A stretch of 64,000 nucleotides of DNA, taken from assembly GCA_032718475.1 (NCBI GenBank), contig JAUCBJ010006941.1, positions 28,927 to 92,926 on the forward strand, read 5' to 3'. Made by a program: the position numbers and the translations under genes. Positions 53,763-64,000 of this stretch are shown one piece after another; positions within the stretch are counted from its first letter, which is position 1, and each line of letters begins with the position of its first letter. The notes under the pieces were generated by a model. It had not been told where the DNA came from and did not search any database. It saw only the letters and a list, made by a program, of their open reading frames with translations. The stretch comes from Nemertoderma westbladi. Taxonomy: Eukaryota > Xenacoelomorpha > Nemertodermatida > Nemertodermatidae.

Positions 53763-55011
53763 TGTTCGCGCTTTCAGACCTTTGGCAGTTTAACCCGCCA
53801 AATTAGGATGTCTTCTAGATAATAAATCGCTTTAGCCTCTAACAAGTATTTGATTCACTACACTAGTTGAAACCAATCTGTGCGCGATCATTCACCCGTT
53901 GGATATACCCGGGAGATTGACTTCGACGGCTTAATCGTATTGCTATGTAAGCCTAATGTATTATTCGACTGACAGTATTATATAATCTCTGACAATATTA
54001 TTCACCTTCGGGGAATATTAACAGTTCCTTTAGGACGTGGCGCTCTATCTATATAAACAGAGTTATGACTTAAACTACTCACAACGATATGGCTTAGTTA
54101 CAATTCACATATATGGCGCATTCTTTAGGAAATGCTTCGTTATCAGTCTCACTCATACACAATGCTGCACAATACTGCACACTGATCTGCCGATCTTCAC
54201 TGATTTTAGTCACATATAAAAGGAACACAGACCGAATCATGTAGGGTCTATCAAATAACATTAGATTCGCTTCAAACCACTTTAACATAAGTCACAATCG
54301 TTATATGTAACCTTTCTCTCTTACCTTCGGTATATCAAGAATATTGGGTTTCGGGGTTATTTCTCATTATTCCAAATATAATAATTCATCAACAAATATA
54401 ATGAATAACCGACAGCAAAGCAGTAATGTTAATTTAAGTTGCACAGTATGGACCAGTTAACCAGTGTTAACCAGTGCAGATATCATTGAGTTACCCAGTT
54501 GGTTTGATAACGGATATATGTCCTTATAATTAAGCCTACTAGTGTAAGGCTAAAGCAGAAAAGCACAAAAATACTCCAAAGCCGTTCTTCCTGGCTTAGG
54601 ACCGAATGAGAACACTAAAAACTGATAAGAATAACCTTATTTACAAAGGCTTCCACCCACCACAGAGAATGAGCATACAGATAGGAAAATTCAGTTCAGT
54701 AGATCTGTGATAGGTCGAAATCAAAACCAACTCAAATCCTATTGGCAGGTACAGAAAGCAGGGCTATGGGGCAACGTGGCAATATCAGCCGTTAGCCGTC
54801 GTCATGGTAGCGACACTGTTTTCAAGAGTATCGAGCTTTTTACGTCACGAAATTGCAGATTATGTCCTCTAAAGTACAAATACAGAAGAAATGGCTTTTA
54901 TGTCCTCCAAAACACCAGTACAGCAAGGACACGGCCTTTTTATGCCTGGTAAACAAACCACAGAGTACTTTACGGGGATAATAACCGGCTAATTACGCAA
55001 AAGCTTTTACA
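53763..55011 (-). repeat. Bel/Pao 5' LTR
   Basis: 1,249 bp, the promoter-side LTR for the minus-strand genes. It has 3 extra bases (AGT near 54465) against the 3' LTR. The 5-bp duplication CGTAT follows at 55012. Confidence 0.95.
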
Positions 55012-55016
55012 CGTAT

Positions 55017-56150
55017 TTTGACGTTAAATTAAATGAAAATACGCAAAATGACCTTTAAATTAAGCTAAATCGCGTGAATAATAAATCTTGCTCGGTCAAT
55101 ATTGTGTAATGAAACCCGGGGATCCCACCTGCAGCATTATCTCTGGTTAATCCCCTCGACACTACCGAGATCGACCCTCTGCAGAAGCACCTCAACCATA
55201 TAATAATAAAGTCAAATACCTTTCGACTCGACCCAAGGGGACGACGAAACATCCCTTCTGAAATATATCAGATTGTGGGAATATTCCACGGATTTATATC
55301 GGACAGCATGGAGCATGATTGCATTGTGTAAGCTTATCGCGCTATTCCGTTCCCACATTAATCGTGGTTAGCGAACCTCAACCGGGAACAACTACTGGTG
55401 GACCAACCGTGCGAACTGTCGCACCCCATTCTGACTCATTGGAACTTCATCCTTCCACCACTGAGGGGCTACGAGTGCAAGGTTCTCCGCCTCCGGTGCC
55501 TGGTAATGGCTCCCCGCCATTATGTCGTCAGATATGGGGATGTGTTACTTCTCAACAACCAATGGAGTGTAAACAGCACTAATGTATGGTAGGAGAGAGT
55601 TAGTATGTCGCGACTGAGTATGTTAAACAAAGGAGTTAAAGTCTCGGTGTTTATAGTAAGTATATAGCTGAGTCGAAGGACTCGGCGACGAATTGTGGGG
55701 CGAGCCACGAAGTGAGTGAGCCTTAGCGTAGTGGTACCATTAATCAACCTGTCGTTCTGTCGTTCTGTCGTGTTCAATTTTAAACGTTAATAACTCGGCC
55801 AATCTTTGATGAAATCTATCCAAACTTGGTACACATGTTGTTTGGCAAAAGTTTAGAAAATTTCCAAGTAGAATTTCCGTGTGGCCTTCGAGAAGCTAAG
55901 ATAATAGCAGTTAATTAGTTAATTAAGTTGATTACGGTGAAAACACCATTTTCAACCTGCCTTTTAAAGGAAATTAATTGTTTTACAGTATAAGATTTAA
56001 ATAATTATACTTAAAAATTATACAGATGTAATCCACATACACCATTCTATTATAGTTTTTAATTAGTTCAAGTGATTTGCTTTAATAAATGTGTCTTTAA
56101 TTGATCTAAAGTAATTAAGACGGCATAAAAAATTGATTCTCATTAAATAC
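55017..56150. other. unassigned DNA right of the Bel/Pao element
   Basis: Two plus-strand frames of 60-90 residues between 55319 and 55592 look protein-like (LLVDQPCELSHPILTHWNFI in one, PQPGTTTGGPTVRTVAPHSD in the other) but overlap each other and lack domains. GTCGTTCTGTCGTTCTGTCG at 55752-55771 is a short direct repeat. No gene is supported. Confidence 0.3.
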
Positions 56151-56156
56151 TGCTCA

Positions 56157-56162
56157 TTTATT
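56157..56162 (-). terminator. poly(A) signal of the small membrane-protein gene
   Basis: AATAAA on the minus strand (TTTATT on +), about 70 bases past the TGA at 56231. Confidence 0.4.
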
Positions 56163-56230
56163 GGCCAACATGCTGGTACATAGATGGAAGGATGTGTGTG
56201 TAAGGGAGCCAGTTGCTGGGAATGATTTGG

Positions 56231-58888
56231 TCAAGTCTCTGCTGGTGTGGAGCTAGCTGGCTGGGAGTTGTAGTTGTAGACTAACAAGAGAGGAACTGTA
56301 ATAGGGGCAACCAGTATTGCTATTCCAGCCCAGACAGCATTCTCTAAATCCACTATTGACTCTACTATAAATGTTGTGTTGCTCTCAGGTAAATGACAGA
56401 TATAATACATAAATAGAATCCATGGCATGGCTGTTGTGTAGCCTTATATATGAAATAGTTTATTCCACAATGTATTTGTCTGGTTATTTTTTAATTGAAT
56501 TTTTGTAAAGTAGTAAAATTAATGTTCTTAAAAATAATTTTATTATTTTATATGTAACCTACGAAATTAGCTACATTTTTTCGCTGCAGCTTTAAGAGTG
56601 TACATTGATTTAATATTATTTCCTTACCCATATTACTACATCGGCATACGATGCGTTGGCGTTGTATCACACATCTCCACATAGATGTATCAGCAGTTAC
56701 TCGCACAGTTTCGAAACTTCGCATAGTTATAACTGTATAAAGGTCGTCAGTCTGCGTTTAGGAAAAATATTATATGACAACACAGGACGAGCGACGAGCG
56801 CAACGAGGCATATAATATGGACGAGTACTGCGTAGACTATATTCCTATAAACCATACCTGGCTGCGCCTATTGAACGCATTGGTAGTTATAAAGATCGTC
56901 AGTCTGCGTTTAGAGAATATATTTAAATACAAAACAGGACGAGCACAACGAGGCCTATAAAGAAGACGAGTACTGCGTTGACTATATTATTATATAAACC
57001 CTGGCTTCACACATTGATCGCATCCCTAGTTATTATTATTATAAAGATCGTCCTACCCTGCGTTTAAGAAATATATTTAAATTCAAAACAGGACGAACGC
57101 AACGAGGCTTATAATGAAAACGAGTACTGCGTTTATTATATTCCTATAAACCACCTGGCTTTGCAAATTGAACGTGCGATTGGAAATAAGTTCGTGCTAC
57201 CCTTCCGTGGGTGGTAGATGTCGCGGTTATGTATTGGTGGGTGGGAAGGGGGGGGGGGGGGTGCAGATTAAAAGGGCTGAACACGTACTGTACCCCTTTC
57301 TTTAATTGATTGGTGGTGTGGGTAAATTTCTCAAATACTGATTTTGTGATACAGTCGCTCAGTTTTAATTTGTATCTCATAACTGGGCCTCGTGCTGCGC
57401 GAAGGCCCCACGAACGTGTCTGGTATGGTATGTCGTTGTGGGGCAAGATGTAAATTGCCTTGGGATGAAATCAAGTTGCAAGTCACAATAACTCACGGGT
57501 ATCTATTAATGTGCAAGACTTATTTCAAATCCTAAGCATCAACAAATACTGCCGAGATTATTTCTGCAAATAATATTATTGTTATGAATAAATATATGTG
57601 TCTGAAGTCGCCTGTAATCCAAACAAATGATTTAAACACAAGGATTAATATGTCAAATATCGGGCCTGTGTCTGCCTCTTAAATAAACAGTTCAACGGCC
57701 TAAAAAATATGTAATAATTAACTATTTTGGTACGTAGATAATAGAACATACTTACGATATTTGGGGGTTGTAACACTATGTTACAAGTTTATAATAATAA
57801 ACGGTATGTACGGTAAAACAATAAAGTACCAGGTTACTTAGTTACTTAATAAAAACCGAAAGTGTAATACAATTTTGATAATAACGTCCATAACATACCA
57901 TACAAACGCTGACTAAATTATTAAGCTACGGTAATGAATGTAGTGATTTATCAGTAATTAGCCGTTTCACACGCAGTGATTGCCTATGTACACTCCCTCA
58001 GGTGTTTTGTCCTTACTCTCTACTGGCTTCACAAACATACGACTAATAATGTCATATTAAACCACAGTCACACAAGTAAACTCTCTGACTTAATCAACGA
58101 TTCGCATGGAAATGCACCTGCAATAGTTGCACTCGCACAATGCCGCACTAACAGAATTCACAAATGTTATCACAATACTATAACACATCAAACCAAACAA
58201 TCAGTATCGCACCAAATAAGTCGCAGGATTGTCTATATTATCTATTGTCAATAACACTCTCCCTGTTATGCAACTTTACGCTTCACGTGCCGCTAGCTTA
58301 CGAATTACACTCCCGCGGGTGACGTAAGTCTCACTGCTCAACACGTTCGGAGGATTTACATGTCGTGGACAATGTAATGTTTCAAATAAATCGGTAAAGC
58401 ATTCAGTTCTCAATATCAAGCAAAACAAAAACATGTGCAAATAACAAACACTAGTTCTACACGTAATTGAAGTAGTTTACTTACACGGAAAAGGTTGGAC
58501 GCAGTAAGTATAGTAAAGTGGTCTGAATGTACAATCAATTACTGTAAGTGTATAGCCTCGGCACTATAAACTGCTCCAAGGAGATAGTGTAATATTTACG
58601 TGTAAACCGTTCCATTATGTTGTGTTGTTAGTGGGTAGATGTACGTGTGACTTATTTATATTACAGGTAGGACGCTATGTTGGATCTAGTGCGTGGTAAG
58701 CGCACAGCTCACTCGTACTGCACACATCGTAATATCGATAGATTATAGTTACAAGTTGGGGAATAATATTGCAGTATTATGAAGGCACACACTCGCACTA
58801 AATGAATCAAATCTATTACAGACAGGGTGCAGTCAGCACTCACCTGGTGGAAAGCAAGTTGGTGTGATCCTCGGTCTTGTATATTCAT
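56231..58888 (-). CDS. candidate two-exon gene for a small single-pass membrane protein
   Basis: Exon 1 would be 58888-58844: ATG then MNIQDRGSHQLAFHQ, ending CCACCAG at a strong donor (CAG/GTGAGT). Exon 2 would be 56383-56231: an acceptor of moderate quality (TTACCTGAG/AGC), then SNTTFIVESIVDLENAVWAG, IAILVAPITVPLLLVYNYN, a short polar tail and TGA. Phase 0 joins the two. The result is 65 residues with one membrane segment (about 36-56). AATAAA lies 70 bp after the stop (minus strand at 56162-56157). The 2.5-kb intron contains tandem repeats. I do not recognise the family. The model rests on the splice sites, the hydrophobic segment and the poly(A) signal, and needs transcript support. Confidence 0.4.
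56735..57180. repeat. three diverged copies of a 150-bp tandem repeat
   Basis: Each copy runs TATAAAGATCGTCAGTCTGC, GTTTA..AATATATT, ACAGGACGAGC.CAACGAGGC, GACGAGTACTGCGT, TATATTCCTATAAACC, CCTGGCT, then TTGAACGCAT. Copies start near 56738, 56890 and 57047. They lie in the proposed intron of the small membrane-protein gene. Confidence 0.85.
57236..57262. repeat. poly(G) run
   Basis: GGTGGGTGGGAAGG followed by about 14 G. A homopolymer of this kind is prone to length error. Confidence 0.8.
57450..58840. other. non-coding DNA (proposed intron)
   Basis: No gene seen on either strand. AT-rich. A short plus-strand frame at 57976-58254 has ordinary composition and no motif. Confidence 0.4.
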
Positions 58889-58959
58889 CAACAATGTAAA
58901 GCAATAATAATAACTATAATGATAAGATTTAATGTGCACAGCAAGGTGAAAATTTATAG

Positions 58960-59259
58960 ATCCCTGCTAGTTACATAAACTCGTAACAGGCTTCAGATGG
59001 TATAAGGTTACCCCTAAAAATAGCAGGAGGAACATCGACTATTATACGCACTATAAGAATAGAAATAACCAATAGGGCGCAAGAACATCATAAAGTATGG
59101 CAACCAATAGGAGCTTTAGAATTACGGCAACCGATGCTGGGCAACCCCTAAACAATCTCAACAGTGACATAGAGCACGGATTGGAGACGAAATATTACAG
59201 TATGCACTCAGGTATGCCTGTTCAGCACCATGAGTGATCTTCCACAGTAAACACCCCTA
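58960..59259. other. non-coding spacer before RTE copy E
   Basis: No gene. It would contain the promoter of the proposed small minus-strand gene; no clear TATA box was seen. Confidence 0.3.
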
Positions 59260-61360
59260 TTACTACTAGGATCGGCATGCTGCATTGCAGCTGCATTTTT
59301 AAGAATGCTGTGCCGGCTTGTCAACAAAATTGCACCGCCACAACTCCCTATCACCCATGACATTTGCTAGATCATCCGCATCTTTAAGGCCAGTGTCCTT
59401 TAAGATGCGTCTCAAGAAAGTCATGGCCTGTCCACCATGCTTATTCACTCCATGGGGCTGCCAAAGTACAAGATTATGCACTGGCTGGTCCTCACGGCAA
59501 AAGCAATGTCCTGCAAAGCGGAGGCGATTTTGTTCTAGTGTCAAGCTTGGAGGAACCAATGAGACACCTCCAATGTTATATAGTGTCTGGTTGGAGATGT
59601 GTGCATTGTACTTGACACAATGAACCCGGCGTAGCATTCTTGTGAATGTGCCATCCAGAGATTTGGTGTCCTCAGCAGTTAGAGCCCAGCATGGACTCCC
59701 GTAGAGGAGTACTGGAACTACTGCTGCTCTAAATAATCGGACCTTAAGTTTCCGATTAATTCTAGGTGACTTCCAAATCCTGGAAAGCCTATTCAAGGCT
59801 GCCCATGCCTTTCCCTTGCGTATTCGAAGGTCCTCACCTGACTTCCGGATCCATGATCCCAGGTAACAGAAGTCGTCCACATGCTCAAGCATACCATCCT
59901 TTGAGCTTATGCTCATCCGATCAGAGACTTGCTGAGGACTTTCAAAGTTAACTGTCAGAATTTTGGTCTTTCTGGAGTTAATAAAAAGACCAACACTAGA
60001 AGCAGCATGTTCTAATGAGCTGAGGAGCCGCTGGGCTCCCTCTAATGATTCTGAGAGTACTCCTAAGTCATCAGCAAAGTCTAGATCAGTTAGGTACTTG
60101 GCAGGATTTCCTCGACTTCTGGAGCCAGTAGGTGGAGTTATCATCACCCCCTCATCATTATGATGATCTAAGGACATGCGTAGAACATAGTCAACCACAA
60201 TAATGAACAAGAATGGTGCAAGTGTGTCTCCTTGGAGGACGCCCCATAACACTTCAAATGGTTCTGTGTCACCGTCAACAGTAGACACAAATGTTGTCGA
60301 ACCATCGTATACTGATCTGATTGCTGCAATAATTTCATCAGGAATCCCATATAATGAAAGTATGCTGAACATACGTGACCGAGAGACTGAATCAAAGGCC
60401 TTGAAGAAGTCAACAAAGATAACAGCCAGATGCCTGTCTTTCTTTTTTGATAATTCTTCAATTATCCTTCTAAGTGCCAAAATGGGCTCCATGGTCCCAC
60501 GACCTTTACGGAACCCATTCTGATTTCCACGGAGCAGTCTCTCAATGGGATCCCTGATGCGATTTAATAGAATCCTATTGTATAGTTTTGCAGCAATCGA
60601 GATCAATGAGATTCCCCGAAAAGAACCATAGAGTGTTAGGTTGCCCTTCTTGGGAACTGGAACCAACTTATTTGTTTTCATTTCTTGTGGGACTCTTGTT
60701 GTTCGGTACATGTCTACTATGATGGGATAGATGAGCTTTAAACACTCAGGTATTTTAAAGACCTCAGGGGGAACACCATCTACTCCACTGGCACGATTGG
60801 TCATAATGCTCTTTGCAGCAGCCTTCACTTCTGCAAAGGAGATATCGCCAGTGGGAATATCTGGGAGTACAGACTCAGACACTTTTACTTCTATAAAGTT
60901 ATCAGGCAATACCCTGTCATTATTGAGGAGCTTTTCAAAGTGGGCTTTCCAACCATTGAGGCGATCGGCTGGTGATTCAGCCTTAACCTGGGTGGTTGGT
61001 TGGCTTTTCCGCCCAGTAAGCAGATTGATCGATTTCCATGCCTGGGATGATTGCCTGCTGTCGTCAGCATCATTGATGGCATCAACCTGTTGGTTTATTA
61101 GCTCCTGTAGATTAACAGAGAACTGCCTGTTCAGGGACCTAGATTCTTGGCCGCTGTAGTCTGTTTGAGTCGGGACTCTTTCTGCGCCTTATGAAGGTCA
61201 TTTCGGCACTTCTGAATTTTGTTGTCAGTCCAGGGGGCCCTTTTCCTGTTTCGAAGTGTTCTCCGTGTTCTAAAGGAATAGTCTTGTGACAATGTTGATT
61301 TGTCAGCGCTACAAACCGTTATCTTTTTCTGCGCTAATTTGCTCATTAAGTCTGTTGTTT
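59260..61360 (-). mobile_element. RTE-like non-LTR retrotransposon, copy E (longest)
   Basis: The 3' end at 59260 carries the (TAG)n tail and GATCGGCATGCTGCATTGCA (plus strand), as in copies B and C. The RT frame is open from about 61143 to the stop at 59299. It includes the linker (NLQELINQQVDAINDADDSR, SINLLTGRKSQPTTQVKAES) and all of the RT: SGVDGVPPEVFK, LVPVPKKGNLTLYGSFRGIS, NGFRKGRGTMEP, FVDFFKAFD, GVLQGDTLAPF, LDFADD. The part from the TTG codon at 60909 alone is 536 residues. A one-base frame change near 61140 separates it from an upstream piece (61346-61131, basic, TLRNRKRAPWTDNKIQKCRN). The endonuclease is missing, so the copy is 5'-truncated near 61360. Copy D supplies the only endonuclease sequence in the window. 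Confidence 0.9.
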
Positions 61361-61880
61361 AGGGTCTGAAATTAAAATGGACTTAGCAGAATTCCTAATC
61401 CACAAATAGATACAATGGCCAAATTTCTTTCTGCTGACTGCTGAGCTTATTACAAACGCCCGTTCATTTCCAATGTCATTGTACTTCTTGACAGTGTCTT
61501 CATAACAAATCCGATGCTATTGAATACAGATGATGTCGATAATTTTGTAGCAATCTTTAGTGTCTTTTAACATTTTAACAGCTTGGTTAATTCTTTCTTC
61601 TCTATCTTCTGTTCCTGTAGCTTCCTTTTTCGACCCCAGCCTGTTGTTCAGAACGACTGAGGGATGCGGTCCTTGTTGACGACCGAGCCGGGTATTCTGT
61701 TGGATGGTTCTTCAACTGAATGGCAAAAACTCCGGCGCTAGAAGGCGAAATGTCTGAAAGTGAAAAAATTTATCAATTATCCTTGTTTATAATAAGTTTA
61801 AGATGAATCTTGGCTATGTACTTAGAGAATACAGGCACATTAATGGTGCTGTAACATGCTGAGATATCTCCCCACCAAAC
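61361..61880. other. unassigned DNA upstream of RTE copy E
   Basis: On the minus strand, REERINQAVKMLKDTKDCYK and NDIGNERAFVISSAVSRKKF look coding but are separated by stops. No domain is recognised. It may be a decayed gene in which the RTE landed. Confidence 0.25.
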
Positions 61881-61890
61881 ATGACTCCCC

Positions 61891-62620
61891 AGTTATGTGT
61901 CAGCCTTAGGCTGAGAACACTCCCCTTAGGCTGAGAAAACTACCAACTAGATGCAAAAAATTGTTTAGTTGTTTCTGACTTATACATACTCTATACATAG
62001 GATCTAAGTTCGTTTTACCATATATATATATACTGTATATATAGGCAGCATAATAAAGCATAATACTTTTTAACAGTGTTTTTTTATGTCCGTTCATTTG
62101 ACTTTTTTTGTCTGCAATTTTTTATGAATTTTGCATAATAATTTTCTAGTCCGCAGAATGACTTTTATATGTATGCATTTCTTCAAATAAGAGAAAGGAG
62201 CAGGTTACATAGACGGTCTTTTCTAACCAAAACAATAAACGATAAAATTACCAATTAAGGGAAAGGGGTGGGTGGCAGAGGCGAGCTTTCCTAACCAAAA
62301 CAATAAACAATTGCAATAGAAAATTATAAAAAGAGCAGGTAACATACCAGTTGAGGGAATGGAGCAAGTAGTAGAGGCGGGCTATTCTAACCAAAACAAT
62401 AAACAGTTACAATACAAAATGAGAAAAAAGAGCAGGTAACAGAGACGTGCTTTTCTAATTATTTAATATAATTATTTAACATTGAGAAAGGCAGCATCAG
62501 GATTTAACTTAAAGAACACACATGTAATAAATAAATATTTGTAGGGTTTTTCGCAATTAGGTGAGTCATATCAGCCTAAGGGGAGTGTTCTCAGCCTAGG
62601 CTGAGACGACTGGGGAGTGT
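61891..62620. repeat. inverted repeat, about 50-bp arms, TIR-like
   Basis: GTCAGCCTTAGGCTGAGAAC + ACTCCCCTTAGGCTGAGAA (61895-61937 region) is the inverse of TCAGCCTAAGGGGAGTGTTC + TCAGCCTAGGCTGAGACGAC (62571-62611 region). The arms are about 630 bp apart. The right side continues as three tandem units of about 36 bp (CAGCCTAGGCTGAGACGACT + GAGGAGTGTTAT) to 62700. The whole may be a foldback-type element. Confidence 0.65.
62195..62460. repeat. diverged tandem repeats with CTAACCAAAACAATAAAC
   Basis: Three to four units of 75-110 bp, each with GGAGCAGGTTACATA-like and TTTTCTAACCAAAACAATAA phrases. They lie between the arms of the inverted repeat. Confidence 0.7.
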
Positions 62621-62906
62621 TCTCAGCCTAGGCTGAGACGACTGAGGAGTGTTATCAGCCTAGGCTGAGATGACTGAGGAGTCATTTCAAGAGGGAGTTA
62701 TCTCAGCCTTGTACGTACAGTGGCCCTGAGGGGTCCGTTTGGTAGCGAACAAAAACTAATCTACAGTAATTAAACAAATTGAATTAGTTAGACTGGTTTC
62801 TATACTAACAAAAATCCAACCAAGTTAATGTTTCCCTCTCACTTTCAGGAAAATAAAGTTTATTTTTGGAATTTTCTTTCCACAAATTTTACAAATACCA
62901 GTGCCG

Positions 62907-64000
62907 GATTAACCTTAAGGCATATATGGCACGTGCCTTAGGGCCAGCCGAAAATCCGGGCCATTTTTTCTCAGCGAGTCATTCCTGTGAAAAAAATATA
63001 TTTATCTGAAAAGTCCGGAAACAGAGCAAGAAAGTGCATCTTTCGACAACTTTCTATCCCTAAATTTGTGATAGAAAGTGCAAAATTCTAGCACAGTCGA
63101 CCTGACAGGTGCTGTGTTATTAGTTCGAAACCTGATGGCAGGGAAATAATAAAAGCATGGGCAGTAAAACTTTAAAGTGCTAATTATGAACAATGGATAA
63201 TTTAATTTTATCTATTTGCGGAATTATTTGTAGTTATGCTCTTAAACTTTCTAGAACAACCAAATAATAACATACTGGAATTACTGTACATAGTAGGCCT
63301 AAATGCCTAAATGTATGGTGTGGAGATATGGTAGTGCAAAATTAATTTTTTTTTACCGGAAACTAGTTTTATAAATATAGGCCCTAATAGTTAAAAAAAA
63401 AGGATCAATTAGTTGTAGATAAAATAGTTGTTGATAAAAAAAAAACGTGTCAGAAATAATTTATTGTCACTAGTGTAATTTATTGAAATTCAGATGTTCT
63501 GCCCTCGTACGTATTGAATTTTGCATTCGATGGCATTTTAGGTGCAATTCCTGGAAAACATAAAACTCTTGGACAGCACAATTGAATTGGGGTAAATTAA
63601 AATTAGCGACAAAAAGTGCTTATTTCCGAGACTGTTCTCTTATCGAAGAACATTACTTTCTCAGCAAGTCCAAATCTAGATCATAAATATTATATCTTTG
63701 CACTAAGCCCACACTTACGGTGTTTTATTTCTCAGCAAGTCCTGTAAAGATAAGTAGCCTGCGAAAGTGAAAAGTAAAAAAAAAGTAAATTTTCTTCGGC
63801 CACTAGGACAGGGATTATGCACAAAGTCTGACGACTTATTTCCAGTGCGGTCCCCCCAGAACTTTACTCCCCATAGGAAACTCCAGTACCCATTTAGCAC
63901 TTCAGGAATCCACTCCAGGATCTACCACTTAAGGATGCAGACACAGAGATGCGCCCTGGTTGGTCCCTTTAAAGCATTCGTGCCGAAACGAAAACTGTCC
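62907..64000. mobile_element. possible hAT-type end and unassigned sequence
   Basis: CAGTGCCGGATTAACCTTAA at 62907 resembles the ends of many animal hAT elements (CAGTG/CAGGG... with CCGGATTAA), and is followed by an inverted phrase (AAGGCATATATGGCACGTGCCTT). The other end is not in the window. TTTCTCAGCRAGTC recurs at 62969, 63659 and 63730. No gene is seen to 64000. Confidence 0.25.
63081..63140 (+). repeat. possible tRNA-derived SINE head
   Basis: TAGCACAGTCGA (63089) resembles a Pol III box A, and AGTTCGAAACC (63122) resembles box B, 33 bp apart, a normal spacing. The sequence does not fold into a good tRNA cloverleaf by eye, so at most it is a SINE head. Confidence 0.2.

Larger units (their letters stand above)
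42137..55011 (-). mobile_element. Bel/Pao LTR retrotransposon, internally deleted
   Basis: 12.9 kb, on the minus strand. The LTRs are 42137-43382 (3') and 53763-55011 (5'), each TG...CA on the plus strand, flanked by the 5-bp duplication CGTAT (42132-42136 and 55012-55016). Inside: a 2.26-kb leader, a gag-protease frame of 1,685 codons, then 3 kb of non-coding DNA. RT, RNase H and integrase are gone. By eye the LTRs differ by four substitutions and one 3-bp indel, so insertion is recent. It would need enzymes from a complete relative to move. Confidence 0.9.

Noticed and set aside
59318-60523. Plus-strand frames opposite RTE copy E (and equivalents at 8089-8846, 22827-23497)
   Set aside because: They recur only because the RT gene recurs; they are antisense shadows with no motifs.
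63081-63140. Functional tRNA gene
   Set aside because: Box A/B-like words only; no acceptor stem or anticodon stem could be paired by eye.

Overview
The window is nuclear DNA of a metazoan, most likely a marine or aquatic invertebrate, and is almost entirely transposable-element (TE) sequence. Reasons: AT-rich non-coding DNA, eukaryotic signals (TATA boxes, AATAAA, one good splice donor), and animal-type TEs of several classes (PIF/Harbinger, Kolobok/Mutator-like with TTAA sites, an integrase-type cut-and-paste element, Bel/Pao LTR, RTE-like and CR1/L2-like non-LTR). No bacterial operon, CRISPR array, rRNA or convincing tRNA gene is visible. The species cannot be named from sequence alone.

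Layout. 1-2.5 kb: decayed coding sequence (a tyrosine-recombinase-like protein, then a hAT-type transposase). 2.52-7.70 kb: a complete two-gene PIF/Harbinger transposon (DDE nuclease on +, Myb/SANT-like protein on -) carrying two nested inverted-repeat elements. 8.0-9.35 kb: 5'-truncated RTE-like LINE, copy A. 11.2-12.7 kb: a 16-bp minisatellite with higher-order structure. 13.1-13.8 kb: RTE copy B. 13.84-22.17 kb: a broken multi-exon minus-strand gene rich in CxxC pairs, split at 14,245-18,363 by a 4.1-kb integrase-type transposon that carries a HECT ubiquitin-ligase gene and has long inverted arms made of about 15 CCAAT-box repeats each. 22.2-23.7 kb: a 26-bp minisatellite split by RTE copy C, followed by a perfect 118-bp palindrome. 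24.7-25.6 kb: an LTR-like promoter/poly(A) cassette. 26.8-27.7 kb: a decayed APLF/PNKP-type FHA gene. 28.85-30.45 kb: CR1/L2-like LINE. 30.8-34.4 and 37.45-40.94 kb: two Kolobok/Mutator-like copies, the second with an intact 587-codon transposase and with 202 bp of copied left flank, separated by the 5' part of an RTE (copy D). 42.14-55.01 kb: a young Bel/Pao retrotransposon (5-bp target duplication, near-identical 1.25-kb LTRs) whose RT, RNase H and integrase are deleted but which keeps a 1,685-codon gag-protease frame. 56.2-58.9 kb: a candidate host gene, two exons on the minus strand, for a small single-pass membrane protein. 59.26-61.36 kb: RTE copy E, the longest. 61.9-64.0 kb: inverted and tandem repeats and possible hAT/SINE ends.

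The elements form nests (MITEs in Harbinger, integrase-type element in a gene, LINE in minisatellite), which gives an order of insertion. The best candidates for something undescribed are the HECT-bearing integrase-type transposon with CCAAT arms, and the Kolobok copy that moved or was copied together with flanking DNA. Where names rest on recalled family patterns (Crypton-like recombinase, IS3EU, APLF), this is stated in the entry.
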